Origin: Rhabditophanes sp. KR3021
Lineage: Eukaryota > Nematoda > Chromadorea > Rhabditida > Alloionematidae
Length of the DNA stretch: 64,000 bases
Assembly: GCA_963281155.1 (NCBI GenBank)
Contig: CAUJLY010000001.1
Span: 620,001-684,000 of the forward strand
Reading direction: 5' to 3'
Notes under the pieces: model-generated
The model's input: only the letters and a program-made list of their open reading frames with translations
Databases searched by the model: none
What the model was told of the DNA's origin: nothing
Program-made: the position numbers and the translations under genes
In this document: in pieces, positions 12,546 through 23,405 of the stretch
Numbering within the stretch: the first letter of the stretch is position 1
Layout: each line of letters starts with the position of its first letter

Positions 12546-13037
12546 TAGATCTAGCTTTAGGTAATGGTTTTAGTTAGTGCAATAGATGTGGGCGGGATTT
12601 CTATAGTGTAGATTAGCTAAAACGAGAATTAACGTGAGTACGTAAGTTATAGCATCTTTATTGAAGTAAATAAGTGTGTTTAGAATGAAAGGTAAAGTTT
12701 TCACAAACTTAACTTATCATTTTATTATGCATGATAATCCAAGTTGATCTTTGAACAAGCACATCATTTCTTCCGAGACAAACATTAATTATCCTACGTG
12801 AGTTGAGCAGTTTATTTTTTAATAACAAGGAACTTATAAAAATGACGATTTAGCTATTTCTACAAAATATTTACACTCAAGATTACCTTTAAATACCAAT
12901 TAAAGTCACAAAAACTTTGAATAATATTTGTGAGTAATGCAATGTTGTTTACAGTTTAATTGATATTTTCCCAAATTAACAACGTTAAATGGAGATATAT
13001 AAGAGTTTAATTTTACGCATTGTTGGGAATATTAAAA

Positions 13038-14035
13038 ATGATAGCTGAGATTACATTTGTTGTTTCGTTGATTGGTAATTTATTAGCTATATCAGTTTTT
13101 CCGCATTATAAGGAAAATGGTGTGTATAATGGATATACTTTATTGCTATTTACTAGTTTCATTGTGGATTTTATTTGCAGCTTTTTTTCATTTCTTATTT
13201 ACTTTCGATGCAATAACTGCAGGAGATTACATTATTTTTGAATATGCAGATGTGCCAATTGTCTTCAGTGACAAAAATGCTCTCCATTATATGTTTTGTA
13301 TGATTTTGTTTTGGGCATATACAAATTTGACGTTTTCAACAACTTCAAATTGTGCCCGATATCTCTTTATTACAAATAAGAATAAGTTTAATTACGTGGA
13401 TTTTGGAATTTCCATACTTATGTCAATTATTGGTCCCCTTATTTTAAGTATTAATACTTTTAATGTAATAGATTTGTCAATACAATTCAATAATTTGTAT
13501 CCAACTAATACTAATAATGAAACGAAGCCATTTGTTGCAATAAATTTAGTAAGTTTATTTTTTTACTATTCTAAGTCTAATTAATTTTTAGGCTTTAACG
13601 AGAACTTCTATTAACGTCATACTATTCGTTTCATATTTAACTTTGAATTACATCGTCGTCTTCATAACATATAGAAAATACACTAAATTCGAAAGAACCT
13701 ATGCAAACTTGATAACTGACTTGACCAAAAAATTAAATAGAGATTTCAAAAAAGTGATGTTGTGGCAAAATCTTTCCCCCATTTTGATCATTGGAGTTCC
13801 ATCCATAATTTACATGCTTTACATCATGATAGATGCAAGTTCAAACAAATTTGGAAGTTACATGATGCGTCTTTTAGCTCTTAATCCCTTGATGAATGCG
13901 TTTTTATTTTTATTTTTACTTGGAAAAAACAGAACAATATTCGGTAAAAGATATAGAGCCCTAAAAGTATATTTGGGATTATCAAAACACTCAGTTGTTA
14001 AGGTCACATTCATTAGCACAACTAATATGAATTAG
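13038..14035 (+). CDS. 7TM chemoreceptor broken by one frameshift
   Basis: The start at 13038 opens TM1 and TM2 in one frame (AEITFVVSLIGNLLAISVF, then YNGYTLLLFTSFIVDF). From about 13200 the homology continues in another frame (DAITAGDYIIFEYADVP..., TM3-TM5) to 13548. A 43-nt GT-AG intron then leads to 13592-14035 with TM6-TM7 and a short tail. No intron fits the change of frame, which falls at or just after a run of seven T at about 13181-13187. It belongs to the same broad Srg-type group as the gene at 349-1411. Either a young pseudogene or a sequence error; the rest looks under constraint. Confidence 0.7.
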
Positions 14036-14538
14036 TACTATTTTAAATATACAAAACTATCTTCCATATTATATTTTATTTATAGCACATATTTTTAAAT
14101 AAACTTCAACCTTAATTGACTTCATATAATTTAAAATTTCTTTCATTTATAAATACATATTCAAAAATGTATACAATTTTTGGCAGCATTGCCACTCTTG
14201 TCTTGGATATTTCTTTACTTTCCGATGGCACTATCAATGTTTTCTATAAAACGATGAGATTATTGGTCATGCATTAATCGTATTCATTAGTTTGTCCTTG
14301 ACATAATTCTAAGTCTAAAGACTATTTTAAACAATTTTAATGGTTTGTTACGTACCAATATGGAACTTATTTCCTTAGTTGATATCATCTTCAAACAAGA
14401 AACATAATAATTACAAGGAAAGTTAGAAAGCTAATTTTTATTGCAATGAAAACACTAGACAACAACATGAATATTTACTTAATTATTAAAGAATGATTGA
14501 GTAACTTTTCACGGCGTTTTCATCCTTTGGACCTGTAT
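14036..14538. other. Gene-free interval
   Basis: 3' flank of two convergent genes; no supported feature. Confidence 0.4.
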
Positions 14539-15087
14539 TTAACAGATGCATGTTTGTCCACAAGTACATCTGCTTCCAGTAGTCTTGCAAGAGTATTGGC
14601 CTGCACAATTGCAGGTTCCACCACAAACACATCTTCCTCCGGTCTTGCAGTCGCATTGACCTGTACAATTGCAGGTGTGGCCACATGTGTAAGACCGTTT
14701 TCCTGCACAGTTACATGTTGGGCCACAAGTACATCTTTCTCCAGTCTTGCAGTTACATTGGTTGGCACAGTTGCAACTTGGACCACAGATACATCTTTCC
14801 CCAGTTTTACAGTTGCATTGACCAGCGCAACTGCATTTTGGACCACAGATACATCTTTCTCCAGTCTTGCAGTTACATTGGTTGGCACAGTTGCAACTTG
14901 GACCACAGATACATCTTTCTCCAGTCTTGCAGTTACATTGGTTGGCACAGTTGCAACTTGGACCACAGATACATCTTTCCCCAGTTTTACAGTTGCATTG
15001 GTTGGCACAGTTGCATGTTGGGCCACAGGTACATCTTTCCCCAGTCTTGCAGTTGCAGTTGTTTGAAATTGTATTAAAAGAATCCAT
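14539..15087 (-). CDS. Expanded metallothionein-like protein (tandem repeat)
   Basis: A single exon of 182 residues: a ten-residue leader (MDSFNTISNN), six full 20-residue units of the type CNCKTGERCxCGPxCNCAxQ, a shortened unit (RSYTCGHTCNCTGQ), one more full unit and a final partial one. About 50 residues are cysteine, nearly all in CxC pairs. There is no signal peptide, no histidine in the standard repeat and almost no aromatic residue, which points to cytosolic metal binding as in metallothioneins. Known C. elegans metallothioneins are 62-75 residues, so this is about two and a half times longer. The reverse strand is also open but only as a shadow of the repeat. A TATA box lies 65 nt upstream. 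Confidence 0.82.
   Translation of the reverse strand: MDSFNTISNNCNCKTGERCTCGPTCNCANQCNCKTGERCICGPSCNCANQCNCKTGERCICGPSCNCANQCNCKTGERCICGPKCSCAGQCNCKTGERCICGPSCNCANQCNCKTGERCTCGPTCNCAGKRSYTCGHTCNCTGQCDCKTGGRCVCGGTCNCAGQYSCKTTGSRCTCGQTCIC
14542..15057 (-). repeat. Coding tandem repeat, 60-bp unit
   Basis: Units run 15057-14698 (six perfect-length copies of 60 bp), 14697-14656 (42 bp), 14655-14596 (60 bp) and 14595-14542 (54 bp). The inner copies are nearly identical in DNA, including synonymous sites, while the copies towards the stop codon diverge, as expected for array growth by unequal exchange. Confidence 0.9.
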
Positions 15088-15151
15088 TTTAATAGTAGTA
15101 ATAAAATAGTTAGTCAGTTAAACTGATATATCATCATTGACCCTTTGACTC

Positions 15152-15159
15152 TATTTATA
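15152..15159 (-). promoter_or_regulatory. TATA box of the metallothionein-like gene
   Basis: TATAAATA on the minus strand, 65 nt before the ATG. A TGATAT/ATATCA palindrome with GATA cores lies at about 15123-15133, between it and the ATG; intestinal GATA factors drive C. elegans metallothioneins, so this is a possible but unproven site. Confidence 0.45.
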
Positions 15160-16875
15160 CTAATGTAAAACAAGCTTGTTTGCCGACTGAACTTTCGAAA
15201 AAACCAAAAAACTCATAATTATTAAATGCCTGTTCCGATATACAGCACCGCCCTCTCTTATTCTTATTATCCATCGCTGGGGGTATGATTACATCATCCT
15301 TACACTTTCACGCCCATTCAGATATTTTGATGATAAAAATAGCATACAATCAGCAAAAATGTGTAACAAACGTGTGATACACCGTCATCTTTTCCAGCCC
15401 ATCCTCTTTTCATTGTAAGCAGGAGTATATTGTAGTTTTATTTCAAGACAACCGGATAAAATATTTTAAAAAATTGATGCGAATTTGTGCTGTCCATTAG
15501 GTGCGTTAAGAAGTTGAAAGATCAAATGATTTGTAAATAAGTTGTTATTACTAAATATACATATTAGCACTTGAATAATCAAAATACAAAAGACAACTTA
15601 GAGTGTCCAACACCAATTATAGGTATTTATATTTATTTATTAAAAAATAGCTTAACATGTCACAAAAATGTGGCCACCTATGAAAAAGCGCTCACAAGAC
15701 AACTGGTTATTATGAAAAAGTAGTCATCAACAAATAATAGCAAATGGGCTGGCTATTTTTATCCAAGAATTTGGATGCATTGCGTTGTTTTGGTATAAAA
15801 AGGCAATGTATTGATATATACTCATAAAATTAGCATTTTTAATAATGCTGATTAACATGTATTAATATTCAACTTTTACATTGATTACCACTTATCATAA
15901 TAGCCAGCTGCTGGGATACCATATTTTGATCAGACTTAACAGAAAACGGGTTTCTTAAAGTTAAACTGCTAAAAAGTTAGGCAATATTTTAAAATTACGC
16001 TGTTTAAAAAAGATTATATAAAAAAGTTAGACAAGTGAGTCAGAGTGGGCTGAATTTCGATGTTGCCTTTTTTATCTTCCTTCTTGGTAAATTGACTTCG
16101 ATAGAATCCAAAAATTTAACTGTGAAATGGAGAAAAATAAGTACCCAAATTCAGTATCCCTAGACAAGCTTTGCTTCTTTAATGGGAAAATTATTCTTAA
16201 GAAGTTAAAAAAGAAAACCCACCGTTTCCCATGAAAGTGACGATTTCGAGTAAAATTTACATCTAAAAGCGATTTACTTAGTAGTTGAATCAAGATGGAC
16301 CAGCTTCACCGCAACAGTCATGATATTTAGTTAATCATTATTTAGAAATTGTTATATTAGGTTTATTGCCAATAATTTCTTTCTTAACTCCATTAATCTT
16401 ATTTATTTTATCGGTAACATTAACTGTGGAAATTTGATGACAATCATCGAGACACTTGGTGGAGACACATAAACGCTTGATGTGAAATCCTTTGTCATTA
16501 GTCTTTGTTCGGGTGAAGATAATGCAGCATTGGCATAAATGTCACAGTATCCTGATAACATTTAAGATAGCACCAATCTTGGAGTGTATCAGTCGCTTTT
16601 ACTTTGGCAGACGAACTATAAAACGTTACATAAAGTTGAAGGAACCTGATATTATTAAAGTTATATTGCTATTTAGCGTCTTATTCTCAGAATGAAGAGA
16701 AATAAAATGTTGATCTTGTCCAATAGCAGTATTGTATTCAACTGTTTGACTGGAGGAAAAAATTCCGTTTGAATATCTCGCAATATTAAAAGTAGTATTA
16801 TTTTGTTTGCTAAAGGTAAAATTACAATAAATCCCTTTGAAACTGTGAAGTACTACGATGTCTAATATGTATATT
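15160..16875. other. Gene-poor interval
   Basis: No supported gene. Part of the stretch below 16876 may be the eroded 3' end of the transposon described next. Confidence 0.4.
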
Positions 16876-17425
16876 TATATTGTAACAAATGGGTGCAAAA
16901 TGTTTCCACTGGTGTCAGTTGTTTGCCAGGTTAGATACCGCTTTCCAAACTTCCTCTTTGCTTTTGTTCTTCGTGTCATAGACAAAACTGTTCTGGATAT
17001 GGCTGAGTAATATTCGGCCCAAGGACGTTTTTTGGATGCATTGGAACGTATGTTTCATCATCCATAAAAACAAAAAAAGTTTCCTTGTGCAATCTTTTAT
17101 AGAGCCTTTGAATGTTTGTTTTGGTTTTTTGAGCTTGTTATGGAGTTACTTCCATTGTTTTGTTGAAAACTGGCAGTTTTAATTTCACAATTTTTATACG
17201 ATGAAAATGAGTTGAAGAAATGCCGCAGGTCCCAGCACCAACACTCGCAAATGTGTTTGAATCTTTATGTCTTTTTCCTCAACTTTTTGGTTTGGTGGAA
17301 ATCCATGTGGAGGTTTAGTGGTGGCATTTCCGGTTTCATCGATACGTTTTGTAAAGTTACGGATCGTCATCTCTAAATAGCCTCGACCTGGAAATGTTTA
17401 ACGACTGCTATGGAATTTTTGTTGT
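16876..17425 (-). mobile_element. Degenerate mariner/Tc1 (IS630)-type transposase
   Basis: Read on the minus strand in shifting frames, the order of a mariner-family transposase is clear: SIAVVKHFQVEAI, then MTIRNFTKRIDETGNATTKP (helix-turn-helix with linker), then GISSTHFHRIKIVKLKLP (second helix-turn-helix), IQRLYKRLHKETFFVFMDDE (first catalytic Asp region) followed by TYV, and RKFGKRYLTWQTTDTSGN (conserved KF..KYL.W). At least two frameshifts and several stops are present, and the C-terminal catalytic part was not recovered. No clear terminal inverted repeats or TA duplications were found by eye. The block is less A+T-rich than its surroundings. Inactive. Confidence 0.78.
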
Positions 17426-17641
17426 AGGTATTATTATACGCTCACACAACATTTGAGCTAACAAATCTCTTTCAGGCTTCTTCGTTGATATTTCTTAATC
17501 TTTTACAAAACAAATTTAAGCATAGCAAAATTCTTTTCTACTCAATGACGTATCAGGTATGACAAATAATAATTACATTTATAGTCCTATTTAAATAGAA
17601 ATATAAAACAAATCATAACATTCTATCAATTACGTTGCAAA

Positions 17642-18063
17642 ATGCTAAAATACACTATTTTCCTTATTTGTTTCCTACCAATAGTTGCCTCCCTAAATAT
17701 TAAAGAAACAATCGAACTGTGTGGAGTTTATTATGCAATAGTGAGATCGTGACGTCTGGTGTCGAGATTAAATTGATGGATCGTAATAATACTTTTCCAG
17801 ATGAAGAAATTGGGTTTGCAGTAACTAACTCAAAAGGAGAATTTTGCTTTAATGAAGATCTTTACTTAGTCCTTTTTAATATTCATCCCTACATTAGTGT
17901 TCCAGGAGAAGCGTGTTATAATCCTAAGAAAATGTATGAGTTTACTTTAAGGCGCAGTGAGGACTACGTTTCTGAGGGAGTCCCTCCAAGAACAGGTAAT
18001 TTCGTTGATGTATTCATAGGTGCAGCTGTTGCTTGTTTGAAGTTTCACTATCATTTTATTTAA
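17642..18063 (+). CDS. Transthyretin-like (TTL) secreted protein, frameshifted
   Basis: A signal peptide (MLKYTIFLICFLPIVAS) and the start of the mature protein (NIKETIEL) lie in one frame from 17642. The rest lies in another frame from about 17728: LLCNSEIVTSGVEIKLMDRN, then FPDEEIGFAVTNSKGEFCF, then PYISVPGEACYNPKK and a C-terminal strand region. This is the nematode TTL layout (L.CNG.PV.GV.vkL.D, T...G.F.l, P.l...H.C). The frame change falls within about 17725-17750 and no intron of workable size spans it. Corrected length would be about 140 residues, normal for the family. Either a recent pseudogene or a sequence error. Confidence 0.72.
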
Positions 18064-18094
18064 ATAAACATTTATTTATGTAGACTTGTACCAC

Positions 18095-18330
18095 CTTTCC
18101 TATTAAATCAAAATAAGTAAGCACAACATTTGAAAGTTCTCCAACCATTTTTATTTGTAAGAAACGTCTAAAATAATTTAAATCGGACGACAATATGCTT
18201 TATCTGCAAAATAAATTGACTGCAAAAACTAAATAAACACTTTTTGTATAGATATGTGACAAGAGTGTGCAATTGTATGATGTATTTATGATTACATTTA
18301 TAAAAATGGGGTTATTTTAATATAGAGACG
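18095..18330 (-). pseudogene. Remnant of a second GST gene (promoter plus exon 1)
   Basis: 18148-18095 encodes an 18-residue first exon, MVGELSNVVLTYFDLIGK, almost the same as exon 1 of the intact GST (MVGEISNVVVHYFDLMGK) and the same length, ending exactly where the donor should be. Upstream similarity continues through the leader to a TTTATAAAAATGGGGTTATTT block at about 18299-18320 that is also found upstream of the intact gene (about 19258-19278). No GST exon 2 follows; the TTL gene occupies that space. Confidence 0.75.
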
Positions 18331-18412
18331 AAACTTCTTGGAATAGCATATTGAATTTTATTTATTTGATAGCAATATAAATTCTCCTCATATTTATGCA
18401 TGCTATTATAAA

Positions 18413-19098
18413 TTACAAAGGCGCATCAGGTCTGCTATCAATGTATGATTTCAATTTCTCATTATTTTCAACAGTTTGAAACAATTTTTGTGCTTCCGGG
18501 TAAGCATCCAATGAAACAGTGAACTTATTAGAAAGAATCCAGAGCATTTGATACAATGCAATATCAGCAACAGACAACTTGTCGCCAACGAGAAAACCTG
18601 TTCCATTTTCTTTGATGAAGTTGTTGAAACGAGCAGCAAAAGGATGAAATTGGTCTTTGATGGCGTTTTTAATTAAAACGGCTTTCTTTTCTAGATCTTG
18701 TTCAAGCCAGAATGCCTTGAAATTGAGCATGACGTCATCAATACCAAGCAAGTATTGAAGAGCAACAGCTCTGGCAAGTTCACATTTAGGTAAAAGATCA
18801 AAACGACTAGCCAAAAATGTTTCAATAGCACGCGATTGAGAAAGTTTATGTCTTTTGCCGTCTAATTCAAATTCCAAAAGAGGCATCAATCCGAAAGGAA
18901 GATTCATCTTTTCTCTTGTTTCTTGCCAAGTGGCAGCATCATAAACAACTCTGTCATCCTTAAAATCTTGTCCCCCATAGTGTAATATAAGACGAGTTAC
19001 TTCTCCCTAAAAATTGGATAAATATTTATATAAAATTAATTTACCTTCCCCATCAAATCAAAATAATGAACAACAACATTTGAAATTTCACCAACCAT
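18413..19098 (-). CDS. Glutathione S-transferase, sigma-like nematode class
   Basis: Exons 19098-19045 and 19006-18413, separated by a 38-nt GT-AG intron in phase 0, give 215 residues. The thioredoxin-like half has the Tyr of HYFDLMGKGEVTRL, a PFG.MPLLE strand-turn, and SQSRAIETFLA for the glutathione gamma-glutamyl site. The helical C-terminal half ends with the GFLVGDKLSVADIALYQ motif (N-capping box and hydrophobic staple). It conjugates glutathione to electrophiles or acts as a prostaglandin-D-synthase-like enzyme in the cytosol. A partial copy of its 5' end lies just beyond its 3' end. Confidence 0.93.
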
Positions 19099-19147
19099 TT
19101 TTTGTGCGAGCAATGTCAAAAATAAATTAAAATAGATCAGGACTACG

Positions 19148-19155
19148 CTTTTATA
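19148..19155 (-). promoter_or_regulatory. TATA box of the GST gene
   Basis: TATAAAAG on the minus strand, 50 nt before the ATG. Confidence 0.45.
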
Positions 19156-19441
19156 CACAAAATATAACGATTGCAATTACTAAATCAACAATTTTTGAAA
19201 AAACAGGTAACATTCTAAGTGTGTTTGTGAGCGATTTTGTGCTTTGCTTATGTATATTTATAAAAATGGGGTTATTTGATTGGAATAATCATTTAATATC
19301 AGCTTAACAAAATACAATCAGTAAATAGAAAGTAGAAAATGTGCACATTTGCTAATTAAACGTGCAAGTAAACATTTAAAATAGACTTTAACACACAAAA
19401 CACAACAACATGATTTTATTTATTTTGATAAATGTGTTTAA

Positions 19442-20502
19442 TCACTTCTGAGTACCTGTCATAACTTTAACATTTGTTTTCATCTTTCTACAACTAACAA
19501 TTGCTATAAGCTCCCTATAAATAGGCTTAATAAAAATAATCGAAGCAATAGGATTAAATAAAGAAACACATATGAAGAATAAGTAAGCATAATTGCCATA
19601 ACCATCCAGATTAATTTCTAACATTGCACACAATAGAATAGTTCCACATGGAATCAGACAACTTAGTAAAGCAGTTACAGCATTAAATATCATAACCAAA
19701 TTCAACTGGGCGTGCATTTGTTTTGTTTTTAGTGTCATTATATTCGAATTTATCTTTAATTGCTTTGATATTCTATAATAAATATAACATTCACTTGAAA
19801 CTATTACGGCAATCGTAAACATTAAGTGAAAACATCCAATTAATCCTTTGAAGGTAAAAACGTTTAAGGTGAAATAAGTTATTTTAAAACCATCTGGCCT
19901 ATAAAAGTATTGACGCGGTAAATTATTTTCGATTAAAGTTATTTCATTTGAAGTAACTTGATCAAATCCATATAGCCAAAGTAATGAACATACGACGTTC
20001 CATAACAAATTTATTAAGATTAGAAGGCAAAATTTTGTGAGTGAAAGAATTTTTTGTCTAGGCAATAATTTTAATTAAATAGTACAACCACAACTTACTG
20101 TATAAGAATGGAATATCGAAAATAAAAAATAATCAAATTATTACATTCCGAAAACATAAAAATAAATACAGCCGAAAGACTAATCAACAGCGGTACAATA
20201 TCTGGAGCTTCCTTTAAATATGTGTTGACATAAACGAAAAGCATTAAGTGATTGACGCGAGGTTCTAGCAAATTTACGCCACCAAAACTTATAAAGATAA
20301 AGATTATATCTGAGACGACTGCTAACATAATGATTCTTTTGTATGGACCAAATTCTTTGTTCTTGATTCGGATGCATAAAAAGAAGAGAATTACGTTGAG
20401 AACAAGACCAAGAATAAATGTCGCATCTAAGCTTTTTTCAATAGTTGTTCTTATAAAGTAGATGATAGTGTTTGAATAATTAATTGAGGTAAATTTTTCC
20501 AT
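19442..20502 (-). CDS. Serpentine (7TM) chemoreceptor
   Basis: Exons 20502-20099 and 20057-19442, with a 41-nt GT-AG intron in phase 2, give 339 residues with seven hydrophobic segments. The end of TM7 (LFNPIASIIFIKPIYREL) resembles the Str-superfamily pattern NP...ii.vkpyR. A likely ciliary chemosensory GPCR; subfamily and ligand are unknown. A C-terminal fragment of another receptor lies just upstream at 20672-20860. Confidence 0.82.
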
Positions 20503-20671
20503 TTGTTATTTGGACTAGATGAAATGAATTTCCAATAACAATTAAAATTTATTTGAAAGTGTAAATAACATGAGGACATGATAAAATTTGAAATCTAATG
20601 CCATTTTATTTACTGTAAATACTAAAGTTAAGAACTTCATATAAGCACATTTTATTAAAACCAAATAATAA

Positions 20672-20860
20672 TTATAATTTAATGATGACTAGAAAAGCTC
20701 CAAAAAATAATCGGATGTAATTTATTACTAACAGTATCCTTAACTCCGTTATTCTTACAAAAGATTTTTTGAAAACCTGGCTAGCACAAGATTTGTTTCT
20801 TGTTGACGCCAAAATAAATATAAGTGCATTATTTATTGATGTTATTCCAATTATAGTGGT
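20672..20860 (-). pseudogene. 7TM receptor C-terminal fragment
   Basis: An open stretch on the minus strand reads TTIIGITSINNALIFILAST followed by RNKSCASQVFKKSF, like the TM7 and cytoplasmic tail of a rhodopsin-type serpentine receptor, and stops at 20672. Upstream bases hold disconnected receptor-like pieces with stops. No complete gene. Confidence 0.4.
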
Positions 20861-21370
20861 AATGACCTATCCAAACTTTTTTCAATTCAGTTATTAGAAC
20901 TTTTAGGTAGGTTAATGCGAAGGTAGAATAAGTTTAAAATGGAACCATATTTTGAATATTAATAAATTTGTTATCAATTGCTAATTTTGTAGCTTTGTTT
21001 AGATGGTTTACAAAAAGAGGTTTAAATAGTTGGTTAGATTTGTTGATTTGGCTGATTTGAATTTTGGAAATGACTACTTATTAAGGTCAACTTGATTAGT
21101 AACCACCACAAACTACAGTTGGAGTATGCCTTATTAGAAATGTTGATTAATAAAAGTGATTCACACTTAACTAATTTTTTCTCCCAATTCACGTAAAATT
21201 TGAGTGGAAGTTATGTTGATTAAACAACATTAAGCAAATGTTATGTTTATTTGTGTTAAATTTGTTTCCAAAATGTTCTTGACATCAATCTGTTTCATCA
21301 TTTTTAGTGTGTATAAAGCGATTGATTTTATATGCAAATAAATATTCATTCTAACTATTAATATTTTAAG

Positions 21371-22324
21371 ATGACTTGTTGTGACTGTATTATAAAATTT
21401 ATTGGAGTTTCAGCTTTGTCTCTATTGGCAGTTTGTATTTCTAAAATAGTTTATAAACTAGTCTATCCATTTTTCCTAGCCAAAACTCCAGACCTACATA
21501 AATTGGCTGGGGCTAAATATGCTGTAGTTACTGGAGCAACAGATGGCATCGGCAAACAATTTGCCACACAATTGGCTCAAAAAGGTTTTGGAGTTGTTTT
21601 GGTTTCAAGATCTGAAGAAAAATTGGGAAGTGTTAAAAAGGAAATAGAAGAACTGGTTGCTGGAGCTGAAGTCGAAACTATTGTCTTTGATTTTACTTGT
21701 TCAGATGCTAAAGAGTATGAAAATAAAATATTTAAAAAATTGAGAACATTGGAAGTAGGAATTTTAGTTAATAATGTCGGAATTGCAACGGAAGCTCCTG
21801 AAATACTTCACAAAACTTTTGGAGAACCCGAAAGATCAAGAAATGTGAGTGTTGTAAATACACTTCCAACCACAATTTTGAGTCAAGAAGTTTTAAAGCA
21901 AATGGTACCAAGAAATAGTGGCATTATTATCAATATCGGATCCTTGCTAGGAAGTCAACAATTTGCAGAATGGTCTGTCTATTCAAGTACCAAAAAATAC
22001 ATCTCTCATTTATCTGGGATTTTAAACAAAGAGTATGCACCACTTGGAATAACTATCCAAAGCTTGACCACAGGCCTTGTCACTACAAATTTATCTAAAG
22101 TTAAAAAAACCTCCTTCTTTGCCCCAAATCCTTCTACCTATGTTCATTCGGCCTTGGGAACTGTTGGTAATATTCAAGAAACAACAGGATACTTTGCACA
22201 CCAACTTCAATTTGAGTTTATTAATCTTTTACCAACATGGTTAATAGATTATGTTATCAAGAAGGAAAATACAGTTATGAGAAAAAATCTTTTAAGATCT
22301 TCTGAGCATAAGAAAAATAATTAG
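21371..22324 (+). CDS. 17-beta-hydroxysteroid dehydrogenase 12-like short-chain reductase (LET-767/STDH type)
   Basis: A single-exon gene of 317 residues. A hydrophobic N-terminal segment (about 8-35) anchors it in the ER. The Rossmann motif TGATDGIG starts at Thr54, NNVG at Asn134, the catalytic Ser is 191, and YSSTK supplies Tyr204 and Lys208. The last residues are KKNN, a di-lysine KKxx retrieval signal. These features match the 3-ketoacyl-CoA reductase/17-beta-HSD12 family, which in C. elegans (let-767, stdh genes) acts in long or branched fatty-acid elongation and steroid metabolism. The precise substrate is not determinable. Confidence 0.9.
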   Translation: MTCCDCIIKFIGVSALSLLAVCISKIVYKLVYPFFLAKTPDLHKLAGAKYAVVTGATDGIGKQFATQLAQKGFGVVLVSRSEEKLGSVKKEIEELVAGAEVETIVFDFTCSDAKEYENKIFKKLRTLEVGILVNNVGIATEAPEILHKTFGEPERSRNVSVVNTLPTTILSQEVLKQMVPRNSGIIINIGSLLGSQQFAEWSVYSSTKKYISHLSGILNKEYAPLGITIQSLTTGLVTTNLSKVKKTSFFAPNPSTYVHSALGTVGNIQETTGYFAHQLQFEFINLLPTWLIDYVIKKENTVMRKNLLRSSEHKKNN

Positions 22325-23220
22325 TTTTGTAAATGTTATTAAATAAATTTTAATAAGAACCTTTTAATTATTTATATCAAGACATTTTTTTATGATGGTG
22401 TCTTTTAAAGAGAAGACTTTTATACACTATGTTAGCAAGCAATCACCTCTGCTTTCAAAATCATCATTTACACCCAATTCCAAGAGAATATAAATTGATC
22501 ACTTTCGTTTAGTTCCCTCCTCATTACCGGTTCAAAAACATGTGTCATTTAAACAACTTCTTTCGAAAATCAATTCCGACGGTTTTTTTATTGCAAGGCA
22601 TTAATATAAGGAATAATACATAATTCACGTTCAATTAATTACTCCTTTGGAAAACACATCCATTTGTAGTCATTACAACTTGTATTACAGTGATTGTACT
22701 GTCTAAATTCATGTAATGGAGTAAATGTCTGGCTTGATAAATTATATGCATACTTGTAATAAATTAGATTATTATCAAGATACTCTTAATAGATCAAACA
22801 AATCACATAAAGTAACTAAATGGTAAATAATGAACGAATAAAACACACAAAGCTAATCAAATTTTTATTAAGGAATTTTTAGATTGTAATATTAAATTAA
22901 ATTAAGTTAAAACATATTTATTAAATTAATTATATCTGCTCATTGTTGGCCATAGAGATACATGTGAGCCGCAATAAACTCTTCATCAATATCATGTAAA
23001 TCACAACATTAAGCTTGTTGTTCTTTGATTTACAACATCAAATGAAACAATCACTTGTTAGTATGCTGGCAATATAGATTAAAAGTACTTATTTTTATAT
23101 CTAAATTTTAAATAATTTTCAGTATCCAAATTTCAGGGTTGAGAACTGATGTAATGGTTGTATGTGTCATATTTGCTAATTAGCTTTAATTTTTATGTTG
23201 ATTAATTTAAATAGTAAATT
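22325..23220. other. Gene-free interval
   Basis: A+T-rich 3' flank and intergenic DNA; nothing supported. Confidence 0.4.
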
Positions 23221-23405
23221 GAGATGTGGCAGAACTGAGTTCAAGTGAATTGGCGACGTACGACCTTCTTGGACAAGCCATCTGATTTAATGCGGGACCA
23301 TCGAACAAAATGTCGTCTTCATGGAGACAAAAATCACCTTGTAACTGTAATCTCCCGAAAGTCGCTATCAAAGTACAATGGAAGTATACTATTTCGTGTT
23401 TAAAA
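23221..23405. other. Isolated G+C-richer block of unknown origin
   Basis: About 185 bp with visibly higher G+C than the surrounding DNA. The minus strand is open for more than 60 codons (pieces such as ATFGRLQLQGDF and CLHEDDILFDGPALNQ), ending at a TAA near 23216. The plus strand is open for more than 50 codons after one stop (pieces SSELATYDLLGQAI and NKMSSSWRQKSPCNCN). Composition resembles that of the dead transposon at 17 kb. It may be an exon or TE fragment; no family recognised. Confidence 0.35.

Noticed and set aside
14497..15109. Long open frames on the plus strand across the metallothionein-like repeat
   Set aside because: They are reading shadows of the 60-bp repeat; only the minus frame has the ordered CxC pattern, an ATG in good context and an upstream TATA box.
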